This document shows, one piece after another, positions 34,041 through 44,400 of a stretch of DNA of 64,000 nucleotides. The position numbers and the translations under genes were made by a program. Origin of the DNA: Haloplanus ruber (GTDB lineage Archaea > Halobacteriota > Halobacteria > Halobacteriales > Haloferacaceae). The number at the start of each line of letters is the position of its first letter. Position 1 is the stretch's first letter. The notes beneath the pieces are model-generated. The model was given only the letters and a program-made list of their open reading frames with translations. It was not told the DNA's origin and did no database searches. Location: positions 24,113-88,112 of the forward strand of contig NZ_JANHDK010000007.1 in NCBI RefSeq assembly GCF_024494725.1, read 5' to 3'.

Positions 34041-35195
34041 CTAAAGCCGTGGGGTTCCCCCACTGGGGGTTGAACCCACGGAAATGGAGAGGTTCGCAGG
34101 TTCGTCGTCACGTGGGACGATGACCTGCGTTTCGGGCTGTACCAGTACAGCCCCCGCTTCGGACAGCGGTTTCGAGAACTTGCCCAAAGCTCGTTTGCCG
34201 ATATTCAGCGCACCGTTCTTGTCCGCATTATCGTCCAGACCACACTCAGGGCACTCGAAGCGTCCCTGTGTTGCTCGGACGCCCTCACAGGCACAGCGGT
34301 TGCACGTCTTCGACGTGTCGTATTCATCAATCAACTGCACGTCGATACCCGCGTCGTGGGTCTTGTACTCGATGTAGTTGAGCAGGCGGGCGAACGGTAT
34401 CTTGTGGGTCTTGTGGTTAACGTATCGCCTCTTGTCGTTGTCCTTGCGAATCCCACCGAGGTCGCCCACAACGATGACCGCGTTCCGCTCCTCGGCGTCT
34501 TCCACGATGGAGCGAGCAATCTTGTGGAGGCGGTCGTCTACCTTCTGTCCCTCTGCGTCCCCGATACGCTCGACGACCTGCTGTCCCTGCCGGGGCTTCG
34601 CCTTCCCGATAGATTTCCGCAACTGCTTGTAGTGTTCGCGGAGACGGCGCACTTCCTCGCCGTAGAAGGTGGTGTTGCGGTCGGAGAGGAATGCGCAGGT
34701 GGCGACCCATCGTGCGCCCATGTCGATAGCTAGCACGTCGCCATACTCGTCTTGAACGGTCACAGACCGCTTGACGACGAGGTGGACGTACCAGTCACCG
34801 TCACGGCGCACTAACTCGCTGTCCCGAACGTCCTCCTCGCGGACGAGTTGTTCGTCCTTATACGGGACGTGGGCTGGACACCAGATGGAGTTGCCCTGCC
34901 CTCGTTCGGGATCGTAGACGGGGACTTTGACCCACCACGACGAGAGAATGGTGTCCTCGTCGTGGGATACGTCGAACACGTCGTTGCGGAGGACGACGGG
35001 TTGTTCGGTGTCGGGGTTCGGGTCTTTCTGTCGCTGGACTTTCGACGCCTGCTGGTCTGTCGCGGAGTAGAGGTCGGCGTCTCCGCCGTGAACCGCCGTC
35101 TGGAACGCCTCGTACTCGCGGGCGAGTAGGTCAGCTTTCCTCTTGGTCAGCGAGTGGAGTTTGACTCGCACCGTGGTCGAGACGTTCCGTTGCAT
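34041..35195 (-). CDS. tnpB: TnpB RNA-guided nuclease
   Basis: A 384-residue TnpB. RuvC-type residues: Asp in VLAIDMGARWVATC (about 175), the Glu region before NAVIVVGDLGGIR (about 240-255) and the last Asp in LDDNADKNGALNIG. The zinc finger is CNRCACEG...CPECG. Its C-terminus (GKFSKPLSEAGAVLVQPET) matches a remnant at 35773-35900. It directly follows tnpA. Key residues are intact. Confidence 0.92.
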   Translation of the reverse strand: MQRNVSTTVRVKLHSLTKRKADLLAREYEAFQTAVHGGDADLYSATDQQASKVQRQKDPNPDTEQPVVLRNDVFDVSHDEDTILSSWWVKVPVYDPERGQGNSIWCPAHVPYKDEQLVREEDVRDSELVRRDGDWYVHLVVKRSVTVQDEYGDVLAIDMGARWVATCAFLSDRNTTFYGEEVRRLREHYKQLRKSIGKAKPRQGQQVVERIGDAEGQKVDDRLHKIARSIVEDAEERNAVIVVGDLGGIRKDNDKRRYVNHKTHKIPFARLLNYIEYKTHDAGIDVQLIDEYDTSKTCNRCACEGVRATQGRFECPECGLDDNADKNGALNIGKRALGKFSKPLSEAGAVLVQPETQVIVPRDDEPANLSISVGSTPSGGTPRL

Positions 35196-35197
35196 GA

Positions 35198-35587
35198 CTA
35201 CTCACCTGCTTGGGCGTCGATGTACTCCTCGATGACTTCGCTGGACACGTCGCCCGCGCTTGAGACGAAGTACGAGCGCGTCCACAGCGACGGCAGACCG
35301 AAGTTGAACTCATCCCGAAGTCGGCGCGACGAGTAGCCCTTGACCTGTTGCATTATTTTGTTCGGGGCGAGCGTCGGGTCGCCCGTGATGAACAAGTGGA
35401 CGTGGTCGGGGCGAATCGCCAACTCCAGTATCTCCAAGTCGAGTTCGTCGGCTTTCTCCTCGATGAGTGCTTTGAGACGGTCGCGCACCTCGTCCGTTAG
35501 TACCGATTTGCGGTACTTTGGACACCAGATGAAGTGGTACTGGAGTTTGTGGACCCTGGTACGTTCCCTGTCGAACCCACGAGGCAT
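35198..35587 (-). CDS. tnpA: TnpA, Y1 HUH transposase of IS200/IS605 family
   Basis: A 129-residue single-strand transposase. The HUH motif is DHVHLFITGD (about residues 61-70) and the catalytic Tyr lies in QQVKGYSSRRLRDEF (about 80-94). It starts with a typical YHFIWCPKYRKSVL block. Family knowledge: it excises and inserts circular single-stranded copies using terminal hairpins. The gene ends 2 bp before tnpB. Confidence 0.93.
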   Translation of the reverse strand: MPRGFDRERTRVHKLQYHFIWCPKYRKSVLTDEVRDRLKALIEEKADELDLEILELAIRPDHVHLFITGDPTLAPNKIMQQVKGYSSRRLRDEFNFGLPSLWTRSYFVSSAGDVSSEVIEEYIDAQAGE

Positions 35588-35772
35588 CGGCAGTATATAG
35601 AGTCTCTTTACCTAAAGATGTTGTGCAAGCATCTAACCCCAACTGTGCCTACGAGCATGGATAGATTCCCAGTTGTCGGCTTCATCCCACCCGTAAACGA
35701 GTGGGCTTTCGCCTCGCTATCGCTGTAAAATACTGAGTAGCACGCCTCATAATCTGAATTATATTATACAAA

Positions 35773-35900
35773 TTCTCGAAACTATTGCCTGAGCTGGGGT
35801 CTGTACTGACACAGCCAGAAACACAGACCATTGCCTCACGTGGCGACGAATCTACGAATCTCTCGCTCATCCTGGAGTTAACCCCCAGTGGAGGTACGCA
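35773..35900 (+). pseudogene. C-terminal remnant of a tnpB gene
   Basis: The frame FSKLLPELGSVLTQPETQTI, then ESTNLSLILELTPSGGTHG matches the C-terminal ~45 residues of the tnpB at 34041-35195 (FSKPLSEAGAVLVQPETQVI, PANLSISVGSTPSGG). It lies on the opposite strand, just outside the intact element. It is the tail of an older, inverted copy. Confidence 0.75.
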
Positions 35901-35960
35901 CGGTTGCAGCCGTCGGGAGATGACAGGAGATAGCTACCGACCACACTACTTTAGATGATG

Positions 35961-37029
35961 GAGCCTGTCATAGAAACCGTCTCATAGCTTGAGCTTCTCA
36001 CGACCCGGATCATTTCCCCGCTCAAAGTTGGTAATAGCAACGACAACTCGGAGACACAGTGCAAGGAACACTTCTGTTCGTGCGTGGACGCGGCCTCGGG
36101 CGCGGACGTGCCCGAGGCCGCAGTCCTTGACTGCGTCGTTGGTTCGTTCGACTCCTGTCCGGCGGTTGTACGTCTCGTCCAAGATGGATTGTTTCAGCTG
36201 AACGTCTTCGCTGTGTTCCTCGATGCGGTCTTCGATCCTGTACTCGATATCGAGTGGATCGTCGGTGTTTCGTGGGTTGTACGGAGCGACTGGCACGACC
36301 CCTGCGGCCAACAGGTGGTCGTGCCAGTCGAGGATGTCGTAGGCACTGTCTCCGAGCATCCAAACTGGTGTATCGACGGCGAGCGCGTCACACGTGACGC
36401 GCATCGCCGTCTCTTGATCTGCTTGCTTCGTTTGGGTGAACTCCGCCGCAATTGGAATCTTTGCGCCGGTGGAGACAATTGTACAACCGAAGCCGTAGTA
36501 GTACTCCTCGGCTGTTGGGTCGTAGTTCCACGATGCCGCGTCGTTGTGCTGAATCGCTTCGATGTGTGTCGAATCGATAGAGTACGTTGAGTCGAGCAGG
36601 CCGCGGGCGGCGGCCTGCTCGACGAGTCTCTCGAAAATATCATCGATGACGTGGTTGAGATCGGTGAGAAACCGGTCAATTGTGTCTCTAGACGGCGGTT
36701 TGTCGAGTCCGCAGTAGTACCAGACGAGGCTGTGCTGGAGTTCTCGTGTAACCGGGCGTGTCCCGTAGACATCCTCGTAGTAACAGTGCAGAAAGCCACA
36801 GAAGAGGTCTGGAGGCTTGTGAACTCGTGTTCGCCCCCGGCGAGCGGGGGCGAACACGTCGTACTCCAGCAGAAACTCGAACTCAAGATGCTCGAACAGC
36901 GGAACCGTTTCCGTAGCCGCCGCATTCAAGAACTCGTTGACCGAAGCTACGTTTTGCAGGGTTTTGGAGCTGGTGGACACAGTTTCCAAACCCTGCCGCT
37001 TCACACGTGACGCTTTCTATGACAGGCTC
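35961..37029 (-). mobile_element. DDE-transposase insertion sequence
   Basis: A 1069-bp element with perfect 16-bp terminal inverted repeats (gagcctgtcatagaaa at 35961-35976; complement at 37014-37029) and a 5-bp target duplication tgatg (35956-35960 and 37030-37034). One intact transposase fills it. Confidence 0.92.
35982..37004 (-). CDS. DDE transposase (IS4/IS5/IS1182-like)
   Basis: A 340-residue transposase. Probable catalytic residues: Asp in YSIDSTHIEAIQ (about residue 146), Asp in WMLGDSAYDILDW (about 219) and Glu in NRRTGVERTNDAVKDCGLG (about 290). An N-terminal HTH-like half precedes this (CGLDKPPSRDTIDRFLTDLN). The family was not resolved beyond DDE_Tnp_1-like. It is intact within perfect inverted repeats, so probably active. 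Confidence 0.85.
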   Translation of the reverse strand: MKRQGLETVSTSSKTLQNVASVNEFLNAAATETVPLFEHLEFEFLLEYDVFAPARRGRTRVHKPPDLFCGFLHCYYEDVYGTRPVTRELQHSLVWYYCGLDKPPSRDTIDRFLTDLNHVIDDIFERLVEQAAARGLLDSTYSIDSTHIEAIQHNDAASWNYDPTAEEYYYGFGCTIVSTGAKIPIAAEFTQTKQADQETAMRVTCDALAVDTPVWMLGDSAYDILDWHDHLLAAGVVPVAPYNPRNTDDPLDIEYRIEDRIEEHSEDVQLKQSILDETYNRRTGVERTNDAVKDCGLGHVRARGRVHARTEVFLALCLRVVVAITNFERGNDPGREKLKL

Positions 37030-37031
37030 TG

Positions 37032-37286
37032 ATGGCTAATCTGATCCGCAGACGAATGCCATCTAAGGACTACGGTGAGACGACGGCTTGTCCGGAGTGT
37101 GAGTCGCCTGATGTGTACCAGCGGAAAGAAAAAACCCCACCATGGCGTTGTCCAGATTGTACTGCAGAAGTTGAACTCCCTATCATTCGTGAGCGCCAGG
37201 CTGGCCGACAGGGAAATCAAGTACTGCAACGAGAGATTGAAGCTGTTCGTGAAGCCCGACGCAACCGCGATCACACTGAAAGTTGA
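37032..37286 (+). CDS. Small zinc-ribbon protein (possibly 5'-truncated)
   Basis: 84 residues from ATG 37032: a basic start, then a zinc ribbon ACPECESPDVYQRKEKTPPW followed by RCPDC, and a charged helical tail. The ATG lies within the 5-bp target duplication of the adjacent IS, so the gene may have lost upstream codons; MPSKDYGET (37056) is another possible start. The small zinc-ribbon class is common in haloarchaea and of unknown function. Confidence 0.55.
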   Translation: MANLIRRRMPSKDYGETTACPECESPDVYQRKEKTPPWRCPDCTAEVELPIIRERQAGRQGNQVLQREIEAVREARRNRDHTES

Positions 37287-38216
37287 TTTCTTCCTCACCC
37301 TGCTCATCACACTCTCGCTCACGATTTACTATGTGAGCACATAGAGTGCCTACAATCCAGTCTCAGCGCAGTTTGTGAACCTGTCTTGAGCTGAGCGGCG
37401 CTGGCCGAACCCCTGATATGGTCGCTTACCAGACAAATTAGATGCCTCTGAGCCAACGAAGTGTGTCGTCAGGCGAGCAAAGTAGCAGGAGTACTTCACG
37501 TCAAGCTCGGATCTCTAGGTTCTTGATCTGCCTATTGAGGAAAAGCACTAAAGCGGCAGAATGCGGGAAGCTGCCGCCGGTGTTGTGGGAGTGACGAACA
37601 CCGAATATCGGGGGCGGGTAGGGGTACTGCCCTGTATGGGCAAATAAGTGAACGTCATTTTCGTATAAAAATCTTGTCTGAACGAGAGCAACGCGAAAGA
37701 AGGCCGGACAAGCAAAGTCTCACTCACATTAGAGGATGCGTGAAAATCGCCATCAGAGAGGGGTCGATGCATGGTCGATCCGGACCTGACGGCGAGTCCA
37801 CCGAACAGTGTTCGGGGACAGTGGCAGCTACCTACCGCAAGACATAGAAAACTACTGGTAGTTGACTGGCTATACCCCGTCCTCGTACTCTTCGTGGTAC
37901 TGGTCGGTCGCTACTTTACCATTCCAACGTGGGAATCCCACAGTTTCGCCGTGAGAGAATGTCAATCTTAGACGCGACGGTGATGTTCTCCGGAAGCTCA
38001 AGACGTCTGCGTCCACCTTGTCCAGAACGATGATCACAGCGACGGGAAAGTAGAGCTCCCAGAGTAGGTGGTATTAGGATACATCTGAAACGCTTCGGCT
38101 GCTGTCTGTGCCTGCTCCCGTGCCTTGTGACTGACATATATTGGTGGTGCGTTCCTCAGCGCGTTCGCCGGTCGTCGCACAGGATGCACACACTGTCTCG
38201 TCGTCGAGAATAGCGA
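37287..38216. other. Region without recognisable intact genes
   Basis: Around 930 bp of low coding potential. It contains an isolated IS605 3'-type end at 37931-37966 (minus strand ttgacattctctcacggcga, then aactgtgggattccc). A minus-strand frame near 38060-38222 has a CASC knuckle and may be zinc-finger debris. Otherwise nothing is seen. Confidence 0.45.
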
Positions 38217-38610
38217 TCATCGACTCGCACTCGTCACGTGGTTAACAATTTGAAGCACGTCCAAGTTTGTCACGGGTTTGCCACCGATTTCTTGGCCGGT
38301 ATTGGCTGCGTTCACCGCGCGCAGCACGTCAAGATTCCCGAGTTTGTTATCAGAACCGCCAAAACGGACTACAAGCGAGCTTTCTTCGCTGACGCTAATG
38401 TTTACGCTCGTCGTGGCACTTGCTGTTCCATCTGTGGTTTCGATTGTTGCCTGTGTGTCAACAGTATAGGTTTCTGAGGCTGCATCGTCACTGACCGCGA
38501 ACGTTACCGTCACGGTTGTATTGCTGCTGGCTGGCACGTCCGTCGTGATCAGTCCAGGTGGCGTCGATCCAGAGAGATTCTGGGCAACATCGCCACCGAC
38601 TGCCTGTAGC
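38217..38610 (-). pseudogene. C-terminal half of a dockerin-like surface protein, 5' part lost at a tnpB element
   Basis: The minus strand, beginning at the IS border, reads KLQAVGGDVAQNLSGSTPPG, then an Ig-like domain (TVTVTFAVSDDAASETY) and a complete dockerin-like end (RFGGSDNKLGNLDVLRAVNA, then GGKPVTNLDVLQIVNHV). This is the same two-module arrangement as the proteins at 173-1345 and 56109-57140. The 5' half and signal peptide are missing: the tnpB element begins at 38611 and no matching upstream half was found beyond its other end at 40097. Confidence 0.8.
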
Positions 38611-40097
38611 TTGACATCCTCCCACCCCTAAAGGGGTGGGATTCCCTGTCCGCCGGTGGGATATTGTGGTTTACGACGTGACCTGTTCTTGAGGCGCGAA
38701 CGCACCAGTTTCCTTGTCAAACAAGTACGTCGAGGGCTGTGCCAACCAGCCGGTACTCCTATCACCGCCATCCGCGGCGAGACTCGGAGTTACTTTCTGG
38801 CGAATGTTCTCCGCTCCGTTCACATCGGCGTTCGCCACCGCCTCGCACCCCTCGCAGACGTACAGCCCCCGTTCGACACGATTTGCAGCCCGCTCCTGCC
38901 CACACCCCGAACACGTTTTCGAGGTGTCCCGTTCAGACACCCGTTCGACTGCGACCCCCTCTGCCTTCGCTTTGTATTCAAGGAGACTGATGAAGCGGTC
39001 GAACGCCCACGAGTGTAAGTCAAGATTCCCGTGTGGACCCCAGTCTTTCGTTTCGTCGCTCCGGTTGTCTTCACGGATGCCGGACAGATCACCCACCGCG
39101 ATTGTCCCGACACCCTCCTCAACACACCGCTGGACGATGTGCTTCGAGAGAGTGTGGAAGTAGTGGGTGCGACGAGTCGACTTCTTGTGGTGAAGTCGCG
39201 TGGTCGGCTCCGACGTGGTGTCGTCACACTTCGCGATCTGCTTGCTGAAGTAGTAGTCGTCCTCTTTCAGACAGTTCAGCGGGTACAACTCTGCGTGCTC
39301 GTCTTCGTAGGCGAGGGCAGCGAAGTTGTTGATCCCGAGGTCGATTCCGACTGTCTTGTCGCCGGGTGCTTCAGCGACTGTGACTTCCTTTTTACAGACG
39401 AAGTGGAGTTCCCACTCGTTGCCCGTCCAGACTGCCCGAACCTGTTGGACACTCTCCACCGTAGAGGGATCAACCTCGGGCCGAGTCTGGTACTCGCACA
39501 GCGCGAAGTCCGACCAGTAGTCTTTCAGATTCTCTCCTTTGGAGAGCCGGACGCGGTTGTATTGAGTGTCAAGTTTGAACCCAGCGTCTTTGAACGTGAC
39601 CGTGCTTCGAGGGTGGTCGTCGCCGTGTTTGCGGTAGCCGGGCGGGTTCGCTCGGGTGTCTCCATTCTGTCGTTTGCCGTACCAGCTAGTGAACGCCTCA
39701 GCGAGCTCTTGGAGAACGCGCTGACTTGACTGTGAGTGGAGGTCACTATAGCGTTCGTGTGACTTGAGGTACGCGGTGAGTTCGTCGTGATCAGGGATGT
39801 GGTCGATTTCGTTCCACACTCGATCACAGACCCACCGACCGACATTCCAGAGTTTTGAGGCGGCGAATCCGAGAGCGTCAAGATCGTCTTGCACCTGTGA
39901 TTGGTTCTGGATGGACGCAGTATAGGTGCGTGTGACGACCTGATTCGCCATACGTAATCTATGTCTGAAAACTGACTTAACAGTGTGGGTTCGGCAGCGT
40001 GGAATATCCAGCCATGCTGTCATCGGTTGATGATGGAGGAGCTGTCGGATTCATCCCACCCCTGAAGGGGTGGGCTTTCTCCTTGCTACTGCTGTAA
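38611..40097 (-). mobile_element. IS1341-type tnpB element
   Basis: The 3' end is at 38611 (ttgacatcctcccacccct, hairpin with aaggggtggg) and the 5' end at 40045-40097 (tcggattcatcccacccctg hairpin, then ctttctccttgctactgctg). There is no tnpA. The 5' end is nearly identical to the solo mini-element at 21511-21565. The element interrupts a dockerin-like gene. A tnpB guide RNA is expected from the 3' end. Confidence 0.85.
38671..39951 (-). CDS. tnpB: TnpB RNA-guided nuclease
   Basis: From ATG 39951 (MANQVVTRTY) the protein is 426 residues; upstream codons to 40023 are poorly conserved. RuvC-like residues: Asp in TVGIDLGINNFAALA, the Glu region in EEGVGTIAVGDLSGIRED, and the last Asp in AVANADVNGAENIR. 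The zinc finger is CSGCGQER...CEGC. It is closely related to the tnpB at 54575-55813 (shared KLWNVGR, SQRVLEELAEAF-like and GWLAQP blocks), so the two elements are sisters. Confidence 0.9.
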   Translation of the reverse strand: MANQVVTRTYTASIQNQSQVQDDLDALGFAASKLWNVGRWVCDRVWNEIDHIPDHDELTAYLKSHERYSDLHSQSSQRVLQELAEAFTSWYGKRQNGDTRANPPGYRKHGDDHPRSTVTFKDAGFKLDTQYNRVRLSKGENLKDYWSDFALCEYQTRPEVDPSTVESVQQVRAVWTGNEWELHFVCKKEVTVAEAPGDKTVGIDLGINNFAALAYEDEHAELYPLNCLKEDDYYFSKQIAKCDDTTSEPTTRLHHKKSTRRTHYFHTLSKHIVQRCVEEGVGTIAVGDLSGIREDNRSDETKDWGPHGNLDLHSWAFDRFISLLEYKAKAEGVAVERVSERDTSKTCSGCGQERAANRVERGLYVCEGCEAVANADVNGAENIRQKVTPSLAADGGDRSTGWLAQPSTYLFDKETGAFAPQEQVTS

Positions 40098-40204
40098 TAT
40101 GTATTTATGATAATTGGATGCTATTTTAATCTCAATACTGCAGATAGTGTCATTTATCTAACTTTCCGAAGTATTCATGCCTTGGGGAAGCCTGTAAATC
40201 TGTA

Positions 40205-40957
40205 ATGGCGGTAGACTCGAACGAACAGCATTTCCGCGATGAAACTACGCATGACCTCTGTCTTGACGTGATTATTCGCGAGCGGTTCGGCGACACGCCA
40301 ACATGTCTCGCCTGTGGGGGAGAGGATCTCTTGCCGAACGGTACGACCTCCAGAACCAAGGCGCCCCGCTACAAATGTGGCGCGTGCGGGAACGTGTTCA
40401 ACGCACTCTCAGAGACGATCTTCAACCGCCGGCAGATCTCCCTTATTGAGATTTGCTACATCTTACACCAGAAAGATGAGCGATCAGCCCGCGAGATTGC
40501 ACGTATCCTGAACATCGGCTACGAAGGCGTTCGACGGACGATCGCTAACTTTCCCGAGGAGCCACCGGTTGCTCCAGCCACAATTCGGCAGGTCTTCAGT
40601 GAGGATGAATTGCTGGCGGCGGCGCCAAACGCGCCGACCGATGGCGAAGAGACCGAATGGCAGGGACTCCTGAAAATCCGGGTCTTGGAATCCGCCCACG
40701 AGCGGTTGACCGAGTGGGAAGCCGCACACGGAAACTGTACGCATACCGAAGCAATCGACGAACTGCTTGATCGCGTTGAGGCATCCTCGATTTCAGTCGA
40801 GCCCGAAGACGCGCCCGATATTGGCGTTCAGGACCCCGACAAGCGCGTGACGATTTCGATCCGACAGAGCACCAAACGCCGTCTAAAGATTTGGAAGGAG
40901 TTGTATGGCTACACCTTCCATGATGCCGTGGTCGTCTTACTCAATACAGTCGGCTGA
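40205..40957 (+). CDS. Zinc-ribbon/HTH transposase-like N-terminus fused to two RHH-like segments
   Basis: A 250-residue protein. Residues about 33-70 form a zinc ribbon (TCLACGGEDLL, then YKCGACGNVFNAL) and about 78-115 an HTH (ISLIEICYILHQKDERSARE, then LNIGYEGVRR), as at the N-terminus of IS1595-type transposases. No DDE domain follows. Instead there are two ribbon-helix-helix-like segments: LLKIRVLESAHERLTEWEAA (about 160-195) and KRVTISIRQSTKRRLKIWKE (about 215-250). It looks like a DNA-binding regulator derived from a transposase. The role is unknown. Confidence 0.65.
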   Translation: MAVDSNEQHFRDETTHDLCLDVIIRERFGDTPTCLACGGEDLLPNGTTSRTKAPRYKCGACGNVFNALSETIFNRRQISLIEICYILHQKDERSAREIARILNIGYEGVRRTIANFPEEPPVAPATIRQVFSEDELLAAAPNAPTDGEETEWQGLLKIRVLESAHERLTEWEAAHGNCTHTEAIDELLDRVEASSISVEPEDAPDIGVQDPDKRVTISIRQSTKRRLKIWKELYGYTFHDAVVVLLNTVG

Positions 40958-41211
40958 AAGTAGTGGCGCACGCACGCGCGTTCAACTACCTGATGGGGAG
41001 AACTCACGCACTACGCCTTCGATGGGCAAAACTGCCCGTATGCGGACCAATTGGCCGATACACTCCCGGATGACCATCCCGCTCACTGCGGTTGGTGTCA
41101 ACTATATTTGACTTGGAAAGCCCATACCTTTATTGGGATTGTGGTCAACGTCTGGTCTGTGGGTATCCGAACAAGATCCGGATGGAGCACAGTAACTAGA
41201 CCCACACGGAT

Positions 41212-41409
41212 ATGACACAGGCGATGCCCAACGAGAACAGTCCCGGCGATGACGCCCCGGTCACACGGACCACCATAGAGGTGGACCAAGCTGTCTGGCG
41301 ACAGCTCCGGAGTGCGGCCGTCGCCGAAGGAAAGAACGTCTCGACAAAACTCGAAGAGGTCCTTGCGGATCACTTCGATGTCGACTTAGACGACACAGAT
41401 ACGAAATGA
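41212..41409 (+). CDS. Small ribbon-helix-helix protein
   Basis: A 65-residue protein. After a short acidic start, TRTTIEVDQAVWRQLRSAAV, then EGKNVSTKLEEVLADHF gives the beta-helix-helix pattern of CopG/Arc-type DNA-binding proteins. Such proteins are often antitoxins or plasmid copy-control regulators. No partner gene is adjacent; a large surface protein gene starts 64 bp downstream. Confidence 0.65.
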   Translation: MTQAMPNENSPGDDAPVTRTTIEVDQAVWRQLRSAAVAEGKNVSTKLEEVLADHFDVDLDDTDTK

Positions 41410-41473
41410 CAATCCAACCTTGCGGTTATCGATGCAGTATCGCACAGACAAGTAGTTTAGGAGGTGATCGTGC

Positions 41474-44400
41474 ATGACAGGCTCAGATACGGACGTACGG
41501 CAGAAGTTCCGTGCCATGTTCCTGGCCTTCATCATGGTCACGTCCGTCTTCGGCGCGACCGTCGCCCTCTCCGGGAGTGCGGTCGCGGATGAGCCGACTG
41601 CAACGGATCAAGATACAGACGGTGTTACGGTTTCGCCCGGTGAAACAAACGTTACTGTCCAAGAAATTCAATTCACGGATGGTACTGGCCCCAACGATGC
41701 CAACATAACCAATGTCACCATCTCGATGCAGGCTGGCAACGCAGATAATATAGATCAGGTTTACATCTATAACAAATCTAGTGGTGCCGAAATCGGGAGT
41801 GGCGAGATTGGGAACCAGATCGAACTGTCGACAAATCTAACGGTTCCAGACAGTGGAAGTCGAAATATCCTGGTCACTGCAGATGTTAACAATTCTGCAG
41901 AGATTTCAGATGGCGACTCGTTCTCCACAAGTCTGACCCAGTATGGGTCCGTCGACGATGGAACCGAATCCAGCGCGGGGACTTCAACTCCCGTGCTTGC
42001 GACTTCGAGCGTGACCTACGACGTTGGTAGCACTTCGTCAAACTCGAAGACGAATGACGACGCACGTGCGAATATCAACGTCAGCATCGATACGGCAGTT
42101 GCCAACACGAACGGCGTGAACGAGTCGACGGTCGGGATCGTCGTCCAGGACACTAACAACCAGAACGACAGTGTCCAAGTCGTCAAGGCTGGCGAGATCG
42201 TCAACGGGACTGACAACGGCACCAACCTCAACGGTGCTGGTGGAAACGTCACCGTCGACGTAGATGTCCCGCTGCCTGACAGCGACGGGAAGAACTACGA
42301 AATCGTCACTACCAGCGCGATCAATGACGACGGCGGAAATCAGATTATCGCCGACAGCACCCGGATAGGCTCCACCCTCGCCCCTGTCGACATGGAGCCA
42401 ACGGATCTGGTGGTTAACTCCGACACCCCCGTCTTCGCGAACACTGACGGTGACTCGGCCGCAACCGACGAAAAAGCGACTATCCAGGTTTACGCCGTCG
42501 ACAAGTACGGCAACCCCATCTCTGACGAGACTGAGGTCAACGCGACTGTCCAACTCTCCCCCAGCGATGGTACGTCGACTATCACTAACGTCAGTGGTGT
42601 TGGCAACCAATCCAGCCCGTACAACTTCACGGTCAGCAATACTCAGATCACTGAGACGACCTTCACGGCCTACGACACGGATGCGAGCGATAGCTCGCTC
42701 AACTCTGGAGAGGCTACCCAGAGCTTCGTTGGCCGGGTTGACGATGTCTCGGTGAGCTTCAACCGGACAAACGCTCCGACGGACGGGTCGGCCGTCCAGG
42801 CTCAGGCTCAGTTGCTTGACGCCAACGGCGACTCCGTTCCCAAAGACAACATCAGCGTCTCGTTCAGCTTCCAGAACGGGAGTGCTGCCGGTGTCTCGGC
42901 TACTAGTCCCCAGACAACGAAAACGAACGCCAATGGGGTGGCAACGCTAAACTTCACGGCCGCGAACTCTGGCGTGACGCTGGGCGTGACCGCTATCGAG
43001 CAGAAGAACAACAACGCGGGCTCGGCCTCGATCCAGACCGTGCCTGGAACCATCTCCTCGTCGAACACCGAATTCCGGCTGAACGACGAGCTTATCGACA
43101 AGTCCGGTGACGACCCGACGGTACAGGTCGCCACCGACCACAACGTATCCGTTCGTGTGCTTGACTCCAACGGGAACGCGATCCCGGCTCAGAGTGTCAC
43201 CTACACGCTGAACGGTTCCGAACTTACGACCGTCACGGCCGACGATAGCGGCTACGCGAACGCGAGCATCACCCTGCCCGAGCAGAAGGACACCTACATC
43301 CTGAACGCCTCGGCAGGTGCGTTCAACGCCAGCGCAACGGGGAACGCACAGGTCAACATCACGGCCACCGCCGCGAACCTCACCTCGATCCGGCTCGCCC
43401 AGGATCAGCAGACAACCTTCGCTGCTGACTCCTCGAATAACGTCGTGACGGTCGAAGCAGTCGACCAGTACGGCAACATCAACGAGACCAACAGCGCGAT
43501 CGGAACCCTGACGCTGACGTCGTCTGACACCAACGTCTTCGACTTCGGCGGCAGCGCTTCCACTACCGCAAGCTTCAGTAGTGGAACGGCATCGGTCTCG
43601 AGCCTTAACGCTGGCTCGGAGGCAGGCAGCGCAGACATCACTGCCACGGTGCCTAACGCCAATATCTCGAACACCTCGGCAACGTTCAGCGTTGGCGAGC
43701 CCCAGAGCATCGACGTCACCTTCAGCAGTGACGTCTCGACGAGCTCGAACAGTCAGACCAACCAGACCGCGACCGTGACGGCTCAGCTGCTCGGGCCTGA
43801 CGGGACCGCGATCGGTGTGAAGGACGAGAACATCAGCTTCGCGCGCCAGAACGGCAACGCCGCCGAACTGGATCAGTCGGCAAGTGACTACACGGTCAAG
43901 ACTGATTCGAGCGGCAAGGCGACCTTCCAGGTGAACGCGACGTCCAACACCGGCGAGACGACGTTCCTCGCCATCTCGGACAACTACAGTGCCCAGGGCA
44001 CTGGCACGATTACGACGACTGGCTCGGCCGATGGCGTCAGCCTCTCGCCGGCCCAGACGTCGCTTGGTGTGAACGAATCGACGACGGTCACCGCGACCTT
44101 CGTTGATAGTGCGGGTCGCACTGTGCCCCGGACAAGCAGTGTCACGCTCTCGGCCAGTGCGGGTACGGTTGAGAGTCCCAAGAGCAACGCCACTGAGTTC
44201 GTGAACGGCGTCGCAGAGGCGCAGTTCACGTACAACGCGTCGACGGCGTCGGCGAGCACGGCGACGCTGACGGGTGTCGGCGGTGGCGTCTCGGGCACGG
44301 CGGTCATTGAGTTGACCGGCGAGACTGGTGCTGCCTCGGTGACGTTCAACGACCAGACGGTTGCGAACGGGTCGACGAGCGTGACTGTGGCAGACTACGA

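Larger units (their letters stand above)
34025..35727 (-). mobile_element. Complete IS605-type element (tnpA + tnpB)
   Basis: The 3' end at 34025 (ctgacatcctccc plus hairpin cacggctaaagccgtg) and the 5' end at 35674-35727 (ttgtcggcttca, hairpin cccacccgtaaacgagtggg, then gctgtaa) enclose tnpA and tnpB in one direction. It is the only element here with both genes, and so the likely autonomous source for related tnpB-only and hairpin-only copies. It sits 43 bp upstream of the AddB-like start and may affect that operon's promoter. Confidence 0.88.
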
